Below, in pieces: positions 21,950 to 33,239 of a stretch of DNA of 64,000 nt. Position 1 is the first letter of the stretch; every line of letters begins with the position of its first letter. The DNA comes from Xenoacremonium recifei. Taxonomy: Eukaryota; Ascomycota; Sordariomycetes; Hypocreales; Nectriaceae. Below the pieces are notes generated by a model. That model saw only the letters and a list, made by a program, of their open reading frames with translations, was not told the DNA's origin and made no database searches. Location of the stretch: NCBI GenBank assembly GCA_012184525.1, contig WOFQ01000028.1:248001-312000 (forward strand), given 5' to 3'. The position numbers and the translations under genes were made by a program.

Positions 21950-24900
21950 ATGCCAGATCCCCAGCAGTATACGGTGGGCTGGATCTGCGCTCTCACCACT
22001 GAATTCGTCGCCGCCCGCACATTCTTTGACGAAGAGCATGAGAAGCTCCAGAACGTCGACGCCAATGACAACAACAACTATGCATTGGGAAGGATCGGAC
22101 CGCACAATGTTGTCATGGCCGTGCTGCCCAAATTCGAGTACGGCACGAGCTCCGCTGCGACGGTGGCAAGAGACATGTTGCGTACCTTTCCAAATGTTCG
22201 CTTTGGGCTGATGGTTGGGATCGGCGGCGGTGCTCCAAGCCCGGAACATGACATACGACTGGGCGACATTGTGGTGAGCGCCCGCGACAGTGGCACCGGC
22301 GGAGTACTGCAATATGATTACGGCAGAACAATCCAACGTCGAAAGTTTCAGCAGACAGGGGCTTTGAACCAGCCACCGCAGCTGCTGTTGACAGCAGTGA
22401 GCAGTCTTGAGGCCGATTACGAGCTGAAAGGACATCGGCTCAACACTGCCGTTGCGAGCATACTGGAAGCAAAGCCCCGATTGCAAAATAAGTATTCCCG
22501 TCCGCAGACGAATAGCGACAGGCTTTACCGGTCTGATGTCGTGCACCGGTCGCCAGCGGAGGGATGCGATATCAGCTGCGGCAATGATCCGGCAAATCTG
22601 GTAGAGCGATGCACACGAGGCGAAGACGAGGACGATCCTGCAATCCACTACGGATTGATTGCCAGTGCCAACCAGGTGATGAAGGATGCAAAAATACGAG
22701 ACAAGCTGGCGGCAGAGAAGGGCGTGCTCTGCTTCGAGATGGAAGCGGCGGGTCTGATGAACCATTTCCCATGTCTAGTGATCCGTGGGATATGTGACTA
22801 TTCAGACTCGCATAAGTACTCGGCGTGGCAGGGATTTGCGGCGATGATGGCAGCGTCGTATGCAAAGGATCTCCTGTTGCAGATTGCCCCGAGCAGGGTC
22901 GAGGCTGAGCGGCCGATCAGAGAACAACTTGATGCTAGTTAGTCACACAGCTTCTTCATATTGAGAATCAATAACTAAATAAGATATAGTTGAGAGAAAC
23001 ATCGGGAACGTTGTTCAGACATCAAGAGAGACGAGATCCGTAGTTGAGACAGTGAAGTCCTCCCAACAAGATAAGGAAATCCGGGAGTGGTTGCATCCTC
23101 CGGACGCGTCGACGAATCTCAACAACGCCCGAGACTTGCGGCAGCAGGGAACTGGCCAACGGTTTCTGGATAGCGCGCCTTTCCGCGAGTGGGAGCGTGG
23201 ATCACGTCAACATCTGTGGCTCCACGGAATATCAGGGTGCGGGAAGACGATTCTCAGTTCGACAATCATCGATCACCTGGAGAGCAAAAGCGACCACGTT
23301 GTCCTCAAGTTCTTCTTCGACTTCAACGATATTGCCAAGCAGACAGTTGATGGAATGGCGCGCTCACTCCTCTTTCAACTGTATAGGTTCGGGAAGTCGC
23401 AAATCGACGGACTATTCCAAGCTCACCAGGACGGCAAAAACCAACCTGATACCAAAGCGTTACTAGAAACTATGTCAACGATCCTGAGGGCTCAGAACAA
23501 GGTGTATATTGTTCTAGATGCAATGGATGAGTGTAGCATGAGGAAGGGATTACTGACGTGGCTAGAAGTCTTTGTAGGCCAAACAGAGCCTAAACAGGTG
23601 AAGATGATGTTGACTGGGCGACCAGAAGCCGAGTTTTTGAGCAATATGCCCACTTTCGTTGGAGAGGAAAACTGCATATCGCTTGACAAATCGTGTATCA
23701 ACACCGATATACGGTCATACATTACGACAAGACTGCAACAGCCCGAATTCAAGAGATGGGCTTCTCATCCGGATATGCAACGGAAGATTCTTGGTGAAGT
23801 TGGGGAAAAGGCCAATGGAATGTAAGAGGCTCCCTGAAATTACTGAAGGAAATGAAACTCTAAAGATTTTTTAGGTTTAGACTGGCGGCATGCCAGTTGG
23901 ATACCCTCGAGGAGTGCATCGACCTAGATGGGATCAACCAGGCGCTGAGGAATCTGCCACAGAATCTTGGAGAGATGTACGACCGAACGATGAGAAGCAT
24001 CCCAGCGATGTTCAAGAAGAAAGCACAGCAGCTGCTCCAGTTTCTGATCCATGTCGAGCGACCTTTGACGCTCAAAGAGGCGGTCGATATAGTAGCGGTG
24101 CAAACCGATAAGGAGTGGGAATACTTCAAGATCGCTGATAGGATGCCTGATGAGAGAGACATCCTCAGGTTGTGTCCGAGCCTGATCTCCATTGTGAGCA
24201 CTTCACGTTGGAGAGGCGAGTCGAGGAAAGAGCTGCACTTGGCCCATCTCTCGGTCAAGGAGTATCTACTGGAGCGTTCGGGTCTAGACAAGAACGTATT
24301 CGATGAGAAGGCTGACGTTACCATTACGCGAACGTGCTTGCTTTATCTTGGTGGCGTCAGCCGAGAGATACGGGGAAAGAATGTGAGCATTAACGACACA
24401 TTTTTCTTCGCAGAGCTGGCCGCCGAGTCATGGATACGCCATGCAGCGGCTGGTGAGGATTCAGAGGATGTTGCTAAATTGAATGTGGACTTCCTGACGA
24501 GAGACACTACATTCTCGCTCTGGAAGTCACTGTATCACGAAGAAGAATACCTATACAGGAGGCGAAGGTATTTTAAGGCTTCATGTCTTTACTATGCCTG
24601 TTTTGGAGGGCTCAAGAAATGTGTACAAGACCTGCTGCACCGGGACTTAGACGTCAATGCTGAAGGCGGCTATTATGGCAATGCTCTCCGTGCCGCCTCA
24701 TCTGAGGGCCACGTGGAGATTGTCCAACTATTACTGGAGAATGGAGCAGATGCGAATGCTGAAGGCGGCTTTTATGGCAATGCTCTCCGTGCCGCCTCAT
24801 TTGAGGGCCACACGGAGGTTGTTCAACTGTTGCTGGAGGTGGGAGCATCAAGGGAGACCCATGCATTATCGGTCACACGAAACCTATATACAACCCAAAC

Positions 24901-24970
24901 CACGGAATCGACAGCAAAACGTGGACATAGCCCGAGCTATGGAAGTGACAGCAAAAGAAGGAAAACTTGA
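21950..24970 (+). CDS. NLR-type STAND protein: PNP-NACHT-2 ankyrin repeats
   Basis: This is the paralogue of the gene at 9880-14781, with the same intron positions and phases. Exons are 21950-22937, 22990-23821 and 23875-24970, giving 971 residues. The PNP-like domain (residues 1-325) keeps GIGGGAPSPEHDIRLGD, FEMEAAG and RGICDYSDSHKY. The NACHT domain has GISGCGKT and VYIVLDAMDEC. An ankyrin cap is followed by two 33-residue units starting at residue 871, the same position as in the long copy, and then the same basic C-terminus. The protein is 627 residues shorter than its partner, exactly 19 ankyrin units. The frame is intact, so it is likely a functional short-array form and not a relic. 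Its ligand range should be much narrower than the long copy's, or it may act as a partner; both are inference. Confidence 0.93.
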
Positions 24971-25475
24971 CTGAGTTTACGGTTGGGGAATTAGATAGGA
25001 TTGGCTGGAGATCCGGTCCATAGTAAGAATAGGTTCACTTTGTTTTGTTAGCACTATTGGAAATTTCTGGCGTGACACATGCTGCGATGCAGATGCATGA
25101 CCTTAAATACCGCACAGGAGGTGGAATGGTGGCCGAATCGAAGGATTGGCTCTTGCGTATTGACTGAAGCAAAATTCAACCTGCAAGCATTCTTTTAGAT
25201 ATTCAGACCATCGTGCCAAATATTGATCATTGATGCCTGTTCTGTGTCAGAAAGTTCTTTCTTCTGATGACTGGATCAAAAGTGGTCTAACCACGGTAGC
25301 CACTAATTCGTATTCGGACCCTGCTAAGTGTAAAGTGTAGAGTCCTTTTTTTTTTTTGGACTTGCGCATGGCGCACTGTACCCGCCACAGCACCTATGTC
25401 AGGGTCCGTGCCCAGAGCTTTAATGTTGAAAGCCAGGCGGCCTCTGAAACTGCACGCCACTGTAGGGCTGACATT

Positions 25476-26767
25476 CCAAATCAATGAGGAGGACGATGAT
25501 AAGGAAGGAGGATAGAGTACCCGGGATACTAAGAATACAGTGCATTAGGTGCCCATACTAGCTGAAAGCTGTGAGAGTCCTTTGCTGCTGGACGGTAGCC
25601 TTTCACTTCCACGGCTGGGAGGATGGATCCTTCTGGATCGTTAGCCCTTTATCATGCCATCTCCGTGCGCAGACGGACCTCCAATCACTGAGCACCTAAA
25701 GTGTCACACGACTATTTCAATGCTACCACTGGTGGCTGTCGACATGCAGGATGCAACGTTTTCCGCGTTCTCGACCCGGCACGCTGCAAGTTCGCTCCCG
25801 ATGGAGTTTTGTGTCAGGCCGCAGCCTGTTTTTTTAACTTTAAATTTAGAAGGCCGAAGAGACCCTCAATTTCAGCTTTATTCGCGCTCCATGCCTTTCT
25901 GGGGAACAGCCCCTGGCTCAATCCCTGCCAGATCATGCTTGGCGCAATGTAACCGGCACAGCACAACCAGTTGAATGGCCAGAGTCCGCTGGGGCTGAAC
26001 CCCTCAGTGGAAGCTGGATATTTAGCCCGGTCTGGAGGCAAGCCACCTGCTTGCCGAAGTCGACGTGGGCTCAGCTCTTTCGCTTGGCAGAGCCGCTGAA
26101 ACAGCCCAGTCCACGCCTAATTCCCGCCCAAGACTCACAGGGCTGATTAGCTGAAAGAACGAGGCAAGGAGGATTCTTAGGGTGGAGCTGAAAGTCTGGG
26201 CATTGGGTGAACCTCCGTTGTACGGATTAGCCATTCCTCAGATACGAATTTCCCCATGGACTACTCGGCTCGCTAAGCGGGACTGAATGGAAGCTCTCCA
26301 TCCCTTCTCCAGAGTCGCTGTTGTTCGGGGTGCTGCTCGTTTTCGTAGAGTATCTCCGTGGAAACACCTTGCATCAGGAAACCGCCCTACGGCAGATGGT
26401 ACCCTCCCGTGTGCTTGGCGCGGTACGGCTGAAGTTGGGCTGGCCTTTGAATGGAACATGGCTGAGCGGCTGGATGGGTTTCGGAGAGAAATATCACCAA
26501 TGACAGCGCCAAGCCGACCAGCAAGACAAGCTTACCCTCCATCATGGGTCACCCTGGCTGCGCCCCAGAACGGTGCTTTAGGGCATCCTTGGGCCCTTGG
26601 CCATACCAACTTTTGATTAAGCCTCTGAGAGGCTCGATGGCATATATTGCACTGCTGTGTCTCCTGTGTTCCTCTTCTTCAACCGATCTTCTATCACTGG
26701 TCTTGTTCTGACTTCCTTCTCGACATCTACTACACGTTAGTCATTGGATCTTTCTCCCAACATCACC
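25476..26767. other. Intergenic, no gene recognised
   Basis: This is the flank of the right arm and the promoter of the small secreted-protein gene. Overlapping frames on both strands show no domain. The last 130 bp are pyrimidine-rich, typical upstream of a highly expressed fungal gene. Confidence 0.5.
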
Positions 26768-27256
26768 ATGTATACCAAGGTTCTTCTCGCCGTGGCCCTT
26801 GCCACCTCCGCTGTCTCAGCCGCTGCCCTTGAGGACCGTGACCTTGACTCTTGCTCCAGCGCGGCCGAGAAGATCGTCCCCAAGTTGACCTCCGCCCCGA
26901 CTCCCGATGCTAAGCTCGAGAGCTTCATCGCAGAGCAGACCGTCACCATCACCGACCCCTGTGTCATCCCCGAGGTCACCGGCTCGATGGCCGACGACTA
27001 CTCCTCCTACTTCTCTAAGCTGTCCAGCTGGTACGACGACGAAAAGGACGATCTCTCCAGCCTCATCAAGGCCTGCAGTGACGTCCCCGAGATCTCTAGC
27101 GAGCTAGCAACCATCCCCGATGCCACTACCTGCGACAAACTCGAGTGGGCTTCCGAGAGCGGCAGCTCTGACAGCGACAACGCCGCCCCCCGCGAGACCG
27201 GCATGGCCCTTGCTGCTGCTGCTGTTGCCGGCATCGCCTTGATTGTCTTGAACTAG
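26768..27256 (+). CDS. Small secreted, probably GPI-anchored protein
   Basis: This is a single exon of 162 residues. ATG 26768 sits in a good context (CACCATG) and starts a signal peptide, MYTKVLLAVALATSAVSA; an in-frame ATG at 26744 would put a polar stretch in front of it. The mature part is acidic and Ser/Asp-rich with four cysteines (in DSCSS, DPCVIP, KACSD and TTCDK) that could form two disulfides. The C-terminus is a GPI-type signal: a Ser/Asp/Asn-rich segment followed by a hydrophobic alanine-rich tail (GMALAAAAVAGIALIVLN). It is likely bound to cell wall or membrane. Codon use is strongly C-ending, suggesting high expression. No enzymatic domain is seen. Confidence 0.85.
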   Translation: MYTKVLLAVALATSAVSAAALEDRDLDSCSSAAEKIVPKLTSAPTPDAKLESFIAEQTVTITDPCVIPEVTGSMADDYSSYFSKLSSWYDDEKDDLSSLIKACSDVPEISSELATIPDATTCDKLEWASESGSSDSDNAAPRETGMALAAAAVAGIALIVLN

Positions 27257-27519
27257 ACCCGACATGCTATGGGTTACAAAGCAAGGGATTGCCTGTTATG
27301 GAGCTGGAGTGTTTACCTGGAGTGGGAAATATTGGCTATGATTCAGCGCAGGAGCTACCTGTGACACGACAAGGACGGCGAATAGGTTATGAATTGATAC
27401 CTCTGTTACTGCAAACATCCATCAGTGAGAAGATGAATAATTGTGAATGACAATGCTCAAAGACTGTCCAAACTGATCCTGACCAAAGCACGACGCTGCG
27501 ATTCCACAAATAATAGGTA

Positions 27520-28480
27520 TCATGAGGTAAAGCTTTTTACGAGAGCGACCATTTTACGAGCCATTTCTTCAGTGTCGTTGGGGAACCGGGCGCTGATATA
27601 GTTGTACTGTTCATCCTCTACGACAAATCTATGTCATCTTAGCATTATCCTGGACTTACATCGGATCAATACTTACGGCGAGAGTCCTAAACTGACTTTA
27701 TACTGCTTAGCGGGGTCTTTCAAGGCCTTTTTGACCTACTTGTGTCAGCAAAGCCAAAAGAAGAGTCACGTTTGTCTTACTGAAACTTCAACATCTTCGC
27801 TCCCAGCCCCATATGTCTTGTAGTAGTCACCCAAAATAGCCCTTGTTCCCCAATAGGCTACTTGCTCGAAGCGAGCCGGTAGAGTTGCCGTACAGCAGTT
27901 GTAGAGCACACTGTGGCCCTCAGCGTCTGTGGCCTTTGCCAGCACAAGGACGCCGTGGCAGATGGCGCCAATGGCCTTTGTAGCCCCAGGTTTCCGCGTC
28001 TGGGGGAAAAACGCCGCTAAAAGTGCATAAACTGTTTCAGAATCCATAATCTGACGTACTTTCTTGTCGTGACCACCCGGCAGGAAGACAAGGGAGTAGG
28101 GATCTAAGGAAAACCCTGGCGAAGACCAGGCCTTGGGATTCTTGCACTCTTCAGAATCCAGCATCTTCTTGTAATCAAGCACCACGGACTTTTTGGCACC
28201 CTTCATGCGAATTGCCATTAGCCATCGTCTAAGGCCTGGAATCTGTCCAAACCTACTAGGAGTTTCTGACCAAGCCCTTCAATTAGTATTTTATCGCATT
28301 CAGGCGAACCTCCGCTTTCCGTGGCGAATTCTACATCGAAGCCTGCGGCTTTGAAGGCCACATAGGGCACCGTTGTTTCTGGAGGAGATCAGCGATGCCT
28401 GGCGACAGAGGCCGATTAAACGAACCGGTCGGCTCGTGACCATAGTCGGCCATCATTATAAGAACTTTCGGCGCGCTCAT
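27520..28480 (-). CDS. DJ-1/PfpI-family protein (HSP31-like)
   Basis: The product is 254 residues. This family includes glutathione-independent glyoxalases (methylglyoxal to lactate), chaperones and proteases. Five exons join cleanly: 28480-28426, 28378-28257, 28200-27781, 27735-27677 and 27628-27520, with introns of 45-56 bp. The N-terminus MSAPKVLIMMADYGHEPTE carries the conserved Glu. The nucleophile elbow is GAICHG, with Cys about 140 followed by His 141. LVFLPGGHD is the loop facing the active site. The C-terminal YNYISARFPNDTEEMA matches the HSP31-type end. It lies downstream of, and in the same orientation as, the F-box-like gene and the MFS exporter; the nearby GFA enzyme also handles reactive carbonyls. 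Confidence 0.88.
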
Positions 28481-28857
28481 ACTGACCGTAGTGACTATGG
28501 CTGGCCGTTGTACGGGTTGAATGAGAGAGACCGAACATGTGATGATGGATGATCCACTGGTGATGCGCTAATCGTTATCGTACTACCGCCGTTAGTACTA
28601 TCCCCGTTTTCAGGATATTTCGGTCTATTCAAGTGCCTTTATTGTCGAAGCCTTTAGATTGCTCTCGAGGGAGAAGAGGGATAAACGAATGTAGTCATAC
28701 TTGCACACAAATAAGAGGAAGAAGCCAATTAACATCAATATCATTCATCGTATAATAAGTAAGTCGTGAGGAAGAAAGGCCAGTCAAGGGCCAAACCATC
28801 CAACCATAGAGTAGGACAAGGGAACCTTGACACTAAAGGAGCCTTTCTCAAGTAGTA
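28481..28857. other. Short intergenic stretch, no gene seen
   Basis: This is the promoter of the DJ-1 family gene and 3' flank of the F-box-like gene. It is AT-rich with no coding signal. Confidence 0.5.
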
Positions 28858-30162
28858 TTATGAGACGTCTGTCGAATCTCGATCAATACTTTGCGAAATT
28901 CGTGGCAAAATCTCGCATTCGATTCCCAGAGAACGTATTGCCTCCCGAGTTTCTGTCCAATACTCACTAGCATCGGTGAGCCGAATCATATCTAGGTAGG
29001 GGAATTTGTCTCGTGCCTCCTGTGCAAGTCGTAAAATATCTTGTTCAATGTGCTGATGAGGGTCTTGAATGGTGAACCGTCGAATGGACTCTGGCAGGAG
29101 CTCTACTAAAAGAGACCCATCCGTTCTTGTTTCCCGCCGACGAGGCAGGTAAATGCTGGTGCTATCGACCTCAAGAGTCTCCAAGACATGAAAGCTTTTC
29201 AGACTGCAGAGAGCGTCTTCGGTTGGTAATTTCTTATTCAAATGAAGCTTTGAGAGATCGAGGCTCAGGTGCCGCAATGAATTTTCCACCTTCAGCATGT
29301 GCAGACTGATTTGCCGGGGAGTAGGATCCATCGATGGCACTAATCCATCGGATTGGTATCGGAAGGACTCTAGTTTCGTGAAACCCCATACCATACTAGC
29401 AAGGCTGTATTCGAATAACGAGCTCTGCTCCAGAATCACCTTTTTCAGGTCGTGGTACGGAACTCCCGATGCCCTTACCGTGAGATGGTCACCCCGGAAA
29501 CTCTGCAAATTCGGTGCTGCCTCTAGCAAATGATGGAGCGTTCCCAAGGTGTTGTTACCACTCTTGGACCAGACGACGAGCTCCGTTAGAGAGGGAAGAG
29601 ATGCAGAATGGCAGAATGGGAAAGCAATGCCGGGTGTCATTTCGATCTCAAGGCGCACGATATTCGGGGTTTGGGTGATTGCTAGAGCGGCCAAAGCGGC
29701 CAAGGGCCGGAAGTGAAACTGACCAGTAGATCCTGAGACTCTGCCAATTGGCGGTCTTGTCAGGTACCAATGAGCTGAGACATCGTCTGACTGCGGAAAC
29801 TCAGCCATTATACCCTCGAGAAAGCCAGCATCACGTGCAAAGATGGTGGTTGGAAGTTCGCGAACAGCATCCCCTCCAGGGAGCTTCAAGCTGACAACTT
29901 GCCGAGCTAGATCAGGTCGCTCGGCGAGGGTTCTCACGAGCCGGGCAAGGCCGTGGGAACGGCTTGTTGGGGACTGGTACAAGATTGGCTCCGTGAGATC
30001 TCGAAAGCTCCTGCAAGTGAGGCACAAATGCGCCAAGGCGGTGGTGGGAGCATAATCGGGACCAGATGTGAGCCCACTAGGTGGCTGATCGGTACATTGC
30101 AGCCTGAGCTGCTCCAAGATGTCGAGAACTATCTCAGTCGGGAGTGGACCAAGGTTGGCCAT
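28858..30162 (-). CDS. F-box-like/leucine-rich protein
   Basis: This is a single exon of 434 residues from ATG 30162 (MANLGPLPTEIVLDILEQL); an in-frame ATG at 30213 would add 17 residues and cannot be excluded. The N-terminal LPTEIVLDILEQL is the F-box core, followed by a loop and LAHLCLTCRSFRDLTEPILYQ, the usual second half, which links substrates to an SCF ubiquitin ligase through Skp1. The rest is leucine-rich and repeat-like (for example LPSLTELVVWSKSG and LRHLSLDLSKLHL), as in fungal F-box proteins whose repeats bind targets. No catalytic motif is seen. The target is unknown. Confidence 0.75.
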   Translation of the reverse strand: MANLGPLPTEIVLDILEQLRLQCTDQPPSGLTSGPDYAPTTALAHLCLTCRSFRDLTEPILYQSPTSRSHGLARLVRTLAERPDLARQVVSLKLPGGDAVRELPTTIFARDAGFLEGIMAEFPQSDDVSAHWYLTRPPIGRVSGSTGQFHFRPLAALAALAITQTPNIVRLEIEMTPGIAFPFCHSASLPSLTELVVWSKSGNNTLGTLHHLLEAAPNLQSFRGDHLTVRASGVPYHDLKKVILEQSSLFEYSLASMVWGFTKLESFRYQSDGLVPSMDPTPRQISLHMLKVENSLRHLSLDLSKLHLNKKLPTEDALCSLKSFHVLETLEVDSTSIYLPRRRETRTDGSLLVELLPESIRRFTIQDPHQHIEQDILRLAQEARDKFPYLDMIRLTDASEYWTETREAIRSLGIECEILPRISQSIDRDSTDVS

Positions 30163-30662
30163 ACTGAGCTCTTTGCAACGATGATGCATGAAACAGAAAT
30201 GTGTCCTCTCCAACGCGGGACGGCCTTGCTGATGCAGGCAGGTCTAACCCTAATGAGCGCCTGCATGTGCGCTGCGGAGAGCAAGGTGACTGGAGAGTTT
30301 TCACACGCATAGAAGAACTATTTTATGAAATCCATGTGATTGCTATCGGCAATCGTCTTTTTTTTGTGAATACACAGCGCAATAGGATTGATATCAAAGG
30401 CGTGACACAATCCCTATAAACGAGTACTAGGAGCCAAACTGACATATGAATGAAGGATGTCTGCGAGCTTGCGGCTCCTTTAATTCGTCTCATGACATAT
30501 GAACTAGAATCTATCTTCTACTTTTACTAATGTACAATTTCATTATATAACCGCAAAGTGCAGGATAATGGTATTTACACAAGATGGTGGAAGCTTAGCA
30601 GCAGGTCAACTTCCGCTGTAAGCCTGGACCCATTTCATTCGTCCATACTCAGGACTTTCACT
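30163..30662. other. Intergenic, no gene seen
   Basis: This is the promoter of the F-box-like gene and the 3' flank of the MFS gene; AT-rich around 30480-30560. Confidence 0.5.
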
Positions 30663-32575
30663 TTATCCTGAGTTCGGCTCCTTTTCGCTAGCATCCCTTT
30701 CAGTACCTTTGACATCACAGGTTGTATGTCCCGCAGTAATACCCTCTTCGGCTTTCTTGGCTTGTTGACCCTTGTTTTGCTTGACGCTCCGCCACTCCAT
30801 GGCCAAAGCCCCAATGATGCTAAGACAAGCAAGAATCAGGCCCACTAAGAACACATGTCGCAAGGACTGGTTATACGCCACCAGAGCTGGAGCTTTGATT
30901 GATGGCGGAAAATTTGTCAAAGAGGTTGCGCCGCCGTTCTTAATCTTCTCGGGTGTGAAACCAGGGACAAATGACAGACGTTTCACAAGCTGGTTGTTCA
31001 AAACGTTCTGCCCGACCGAGACGAAGATGGCACCGCCAAGAAGCTGCGAAAAAAACATGAATGAGGTTCCAATGGCTATGTCTTTCTTTTGCAGGACAGT
31101 CTGTGCAGCGAGATTCGGCGCTTGAGACGTGAGTCCCATGCCCCAACCGTAGAGTATCTGGTAGCCGATCCATTTACCCTCGGAAGTGTTGACTTGGAGA
31201 GTGTTCAGCAGACCAGCACCCACGCTGATGAAGCAAACACCGACTATCATGAATGGTGTATAGTATCCAATACGCTTCACTAGCGCACCAGTGAGAAGAG
31301 AAGAGATGACTATGGTGAGGAGCATCGGGAGCAGATGGAGGCCCGAGTTGATCGCAGACACCCCTTGGACTGCTTGGAACCACACGGGGAGATAATAGAC
31401 TGTATTGTTAGGGAAACTCAAATAGTCGCCGAGTCTGAGTTACATACCGAAAAGCATTTGCTGAGAACCAAGACAAAGAGACGCGAATGATCCACCAAGA
31501 ATGCTGCTTTGGAGGAAGACTCTTGGAGGCAAAGTGGCGGTCTTTGGAAGAAAGACCTGAACCAAGGCGAACCCTAAGAACAAAAGGCCGGTAAGAACAA
31601 GGAGCGCAATTATGCGGCCATCACTCCACTAGAAAGGGTCAGCAATGTGTCAACCGTTTGATAATCCTAAACTTACGGCATAAGTGAGGCCGCCCCATTG
31701 CAACGCCAACACTAGACAGATGGAAGCGGGGATAATGAGAAAGCTGCCGTAAAAGTCCAGCTGTGCGAGTTTGGATTTTATGGGAAGATTTGTAGAATCA
31801 CGCTTTGGCAGTTTTAGCAGGAGGAAGATTGCCAGGAGCGCTACTCCACCAAAGGGCAGGTTGATATAGAAGCACCACCTCCAGGTCACCTTGGAGGTAA
31901 AGGCACCTCCTAGCAGAGGTCCAACAACGGAAGAGATACCAAAGACAGCACCGAACATGCCTTGATACACCGGCCGTTTATGCAAAGGAACGCTGTTGAT
32001 AATAATCATGATCTGAAAAGGTTAGTTGGATGGTCACAGGATCTGAGAAAAACAAGACTCACTCCGCCGCTGTAGATACCAGCTCCTCCAACGCCCGCAA
32101 TTGCTCGACCGAATATGAAGGCGATCGAGTTTGGTGCAGCACCGCATATGGCCGATCCGACCTCAAAGAGAACGACAGTGGCGATGAACGTGGTTTTGAT
32201 ATCGAAGAAGGTGTAAACCTTGCCGAACAGAAGTTGGGAGGCACATGTCGTCAAGAGATAGGCTGAACCATACCAACCGATGTCGGTAACAGAGTTGAAG
32301 TCGTTCGTGATCTGGGGAATAGCCGTCGTGATGATCATGCGATCCTGATGACTGTCAGCACTTAAATCTAATACTTAGAGGCTTTCACGAACAAGAGAAA
32401 CCAAGAACATGCTGGTAAAAGCAGAGACGATGATCAAAGCTAGCTTCAACCCGGTTGGGTAGATCATGTCATCGGCACTTCCTGGTCCGTGAGATTTCTC
32501 CGGATTTGCAGTCGTGTGTTTGGAATCTTCCGCAGGATTGTTGGGGGCGTCGCCCGACTTGTCCTGAGACGCCAT
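30663..32575 (-). CDS. MFS drug/toxin exporter, DHA2-type (14 TM)
   Basis: This is a proton-driven efflux pump of 572 residues in the plasma membrane. Exons are 32575-32393, 32344-32063, 32012-31677, 31628-31448 and 31399-30663, with introns of 48-50 bp. Splicing restores the family landmarks: LDRMIITTAIPQITNDF (first helix and motif D1), GWYGSAYLLTTCASQLLFGKVYTFF (motif A region), GRAIAGVGGAGIYSGG (motif B/C region) and RWCFYINLPFGG. The C-terminal helices end in a hydrophilic, Lys/Glu-rich tail. It is divergent from the C6 regulator at 33240-35270 with about 660 bp between starts, the usual layout of an exporter and its own regulator. The coding strand upstream of ATG 32575 is pyrimidine-rich. 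The substrate is unknown. Confidence 0.92.
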
Positions 32576-33239
32576 TTGGGAGTTTGGGAGAAGGAGACTT
32601 AAAGAAAGGAGGGAAGTTGAGAGACGTTGAGGAATGCGAGGATAGGAAAGTGAGAGAATGGAAAGATTGAAGAGGTGAAAGAAGGAGGTGAAGTTGGACA
32701 ATTTAAAGAAGAACAAACAGGTCACAATTTGGCATCGCAATGTGTCATTGGAGCACATCCTTCGGCCTCCAGACTATGGCATACCCATTTTCGTTTCCTT
32801 CGGCCCCGAGCTGTTTGGATCAAGTTAGAGGCGGGATAGGACCAACCCAGAAGCGAATCAGCGGCTATTCAACCCGAGGTTTCGCTGTAGCGCAAGGATC
32901 AAACAAATCAGAGATTCAAGACGAGAGATCCTCGATGCCTAATTCCAACACTAAACAGCTATTTCTCGAATTAGAAACCGAAATTCTGACTTTTTTCCTG
33001 GATAATCGAGAGAATCTTCAACGTACTCTGGAGCCAATGCCAACTCTCCTAATGCGGCATCGGGATCTCGGGCCCGAGGTGGATTACGCTAGACTATTCC
33101 TGGTACCGAAAGGCCCGAGCCCTCCCGCCATCTTGAGAGCAAATTGAACTCGTCCTCTTCCGCTCCATCGCATTGAAAACATGTTTGCTAAAGACCCCAG
33201 CAGTGACAGTCCTATCGTTTGCTTCCAGATACGGTCATA
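32576..33239. promoter_or_regulatory. Shared divergent promoter, MFS exporter and C6 regulator
   Basis: This 664-bp stretch lies between two divergent start codons. Its left 120 bp are strongly pyrimidine-rich on the minus strand, a common fungal core-promoter feature. No individual binding site was assigned. Confidence 0.5.

Larger units (their letters stand above)
21705..25475 (+). repeat. Right arm of large inverted duplication
   Basis: This is the inverted counterpart of 9225-15030. It contains the 5' flank, the complete NLR gene and about 500 bp of 3' flank that match the left arm. It lacks the 140-bp segment found at 9623-9762 and has only two full ankyrin units. Similarity fades near 25475 and near 21705. 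Confidence 0.9.

Noticed and set aside
21902..22765. 287-codon minus-strand frame opposite the right NLR gene
   Set aside because: It mirrors the PNP-coding exon; a matching antisense frame occurs in the left copy, so it is a by-product of the coding sequence.
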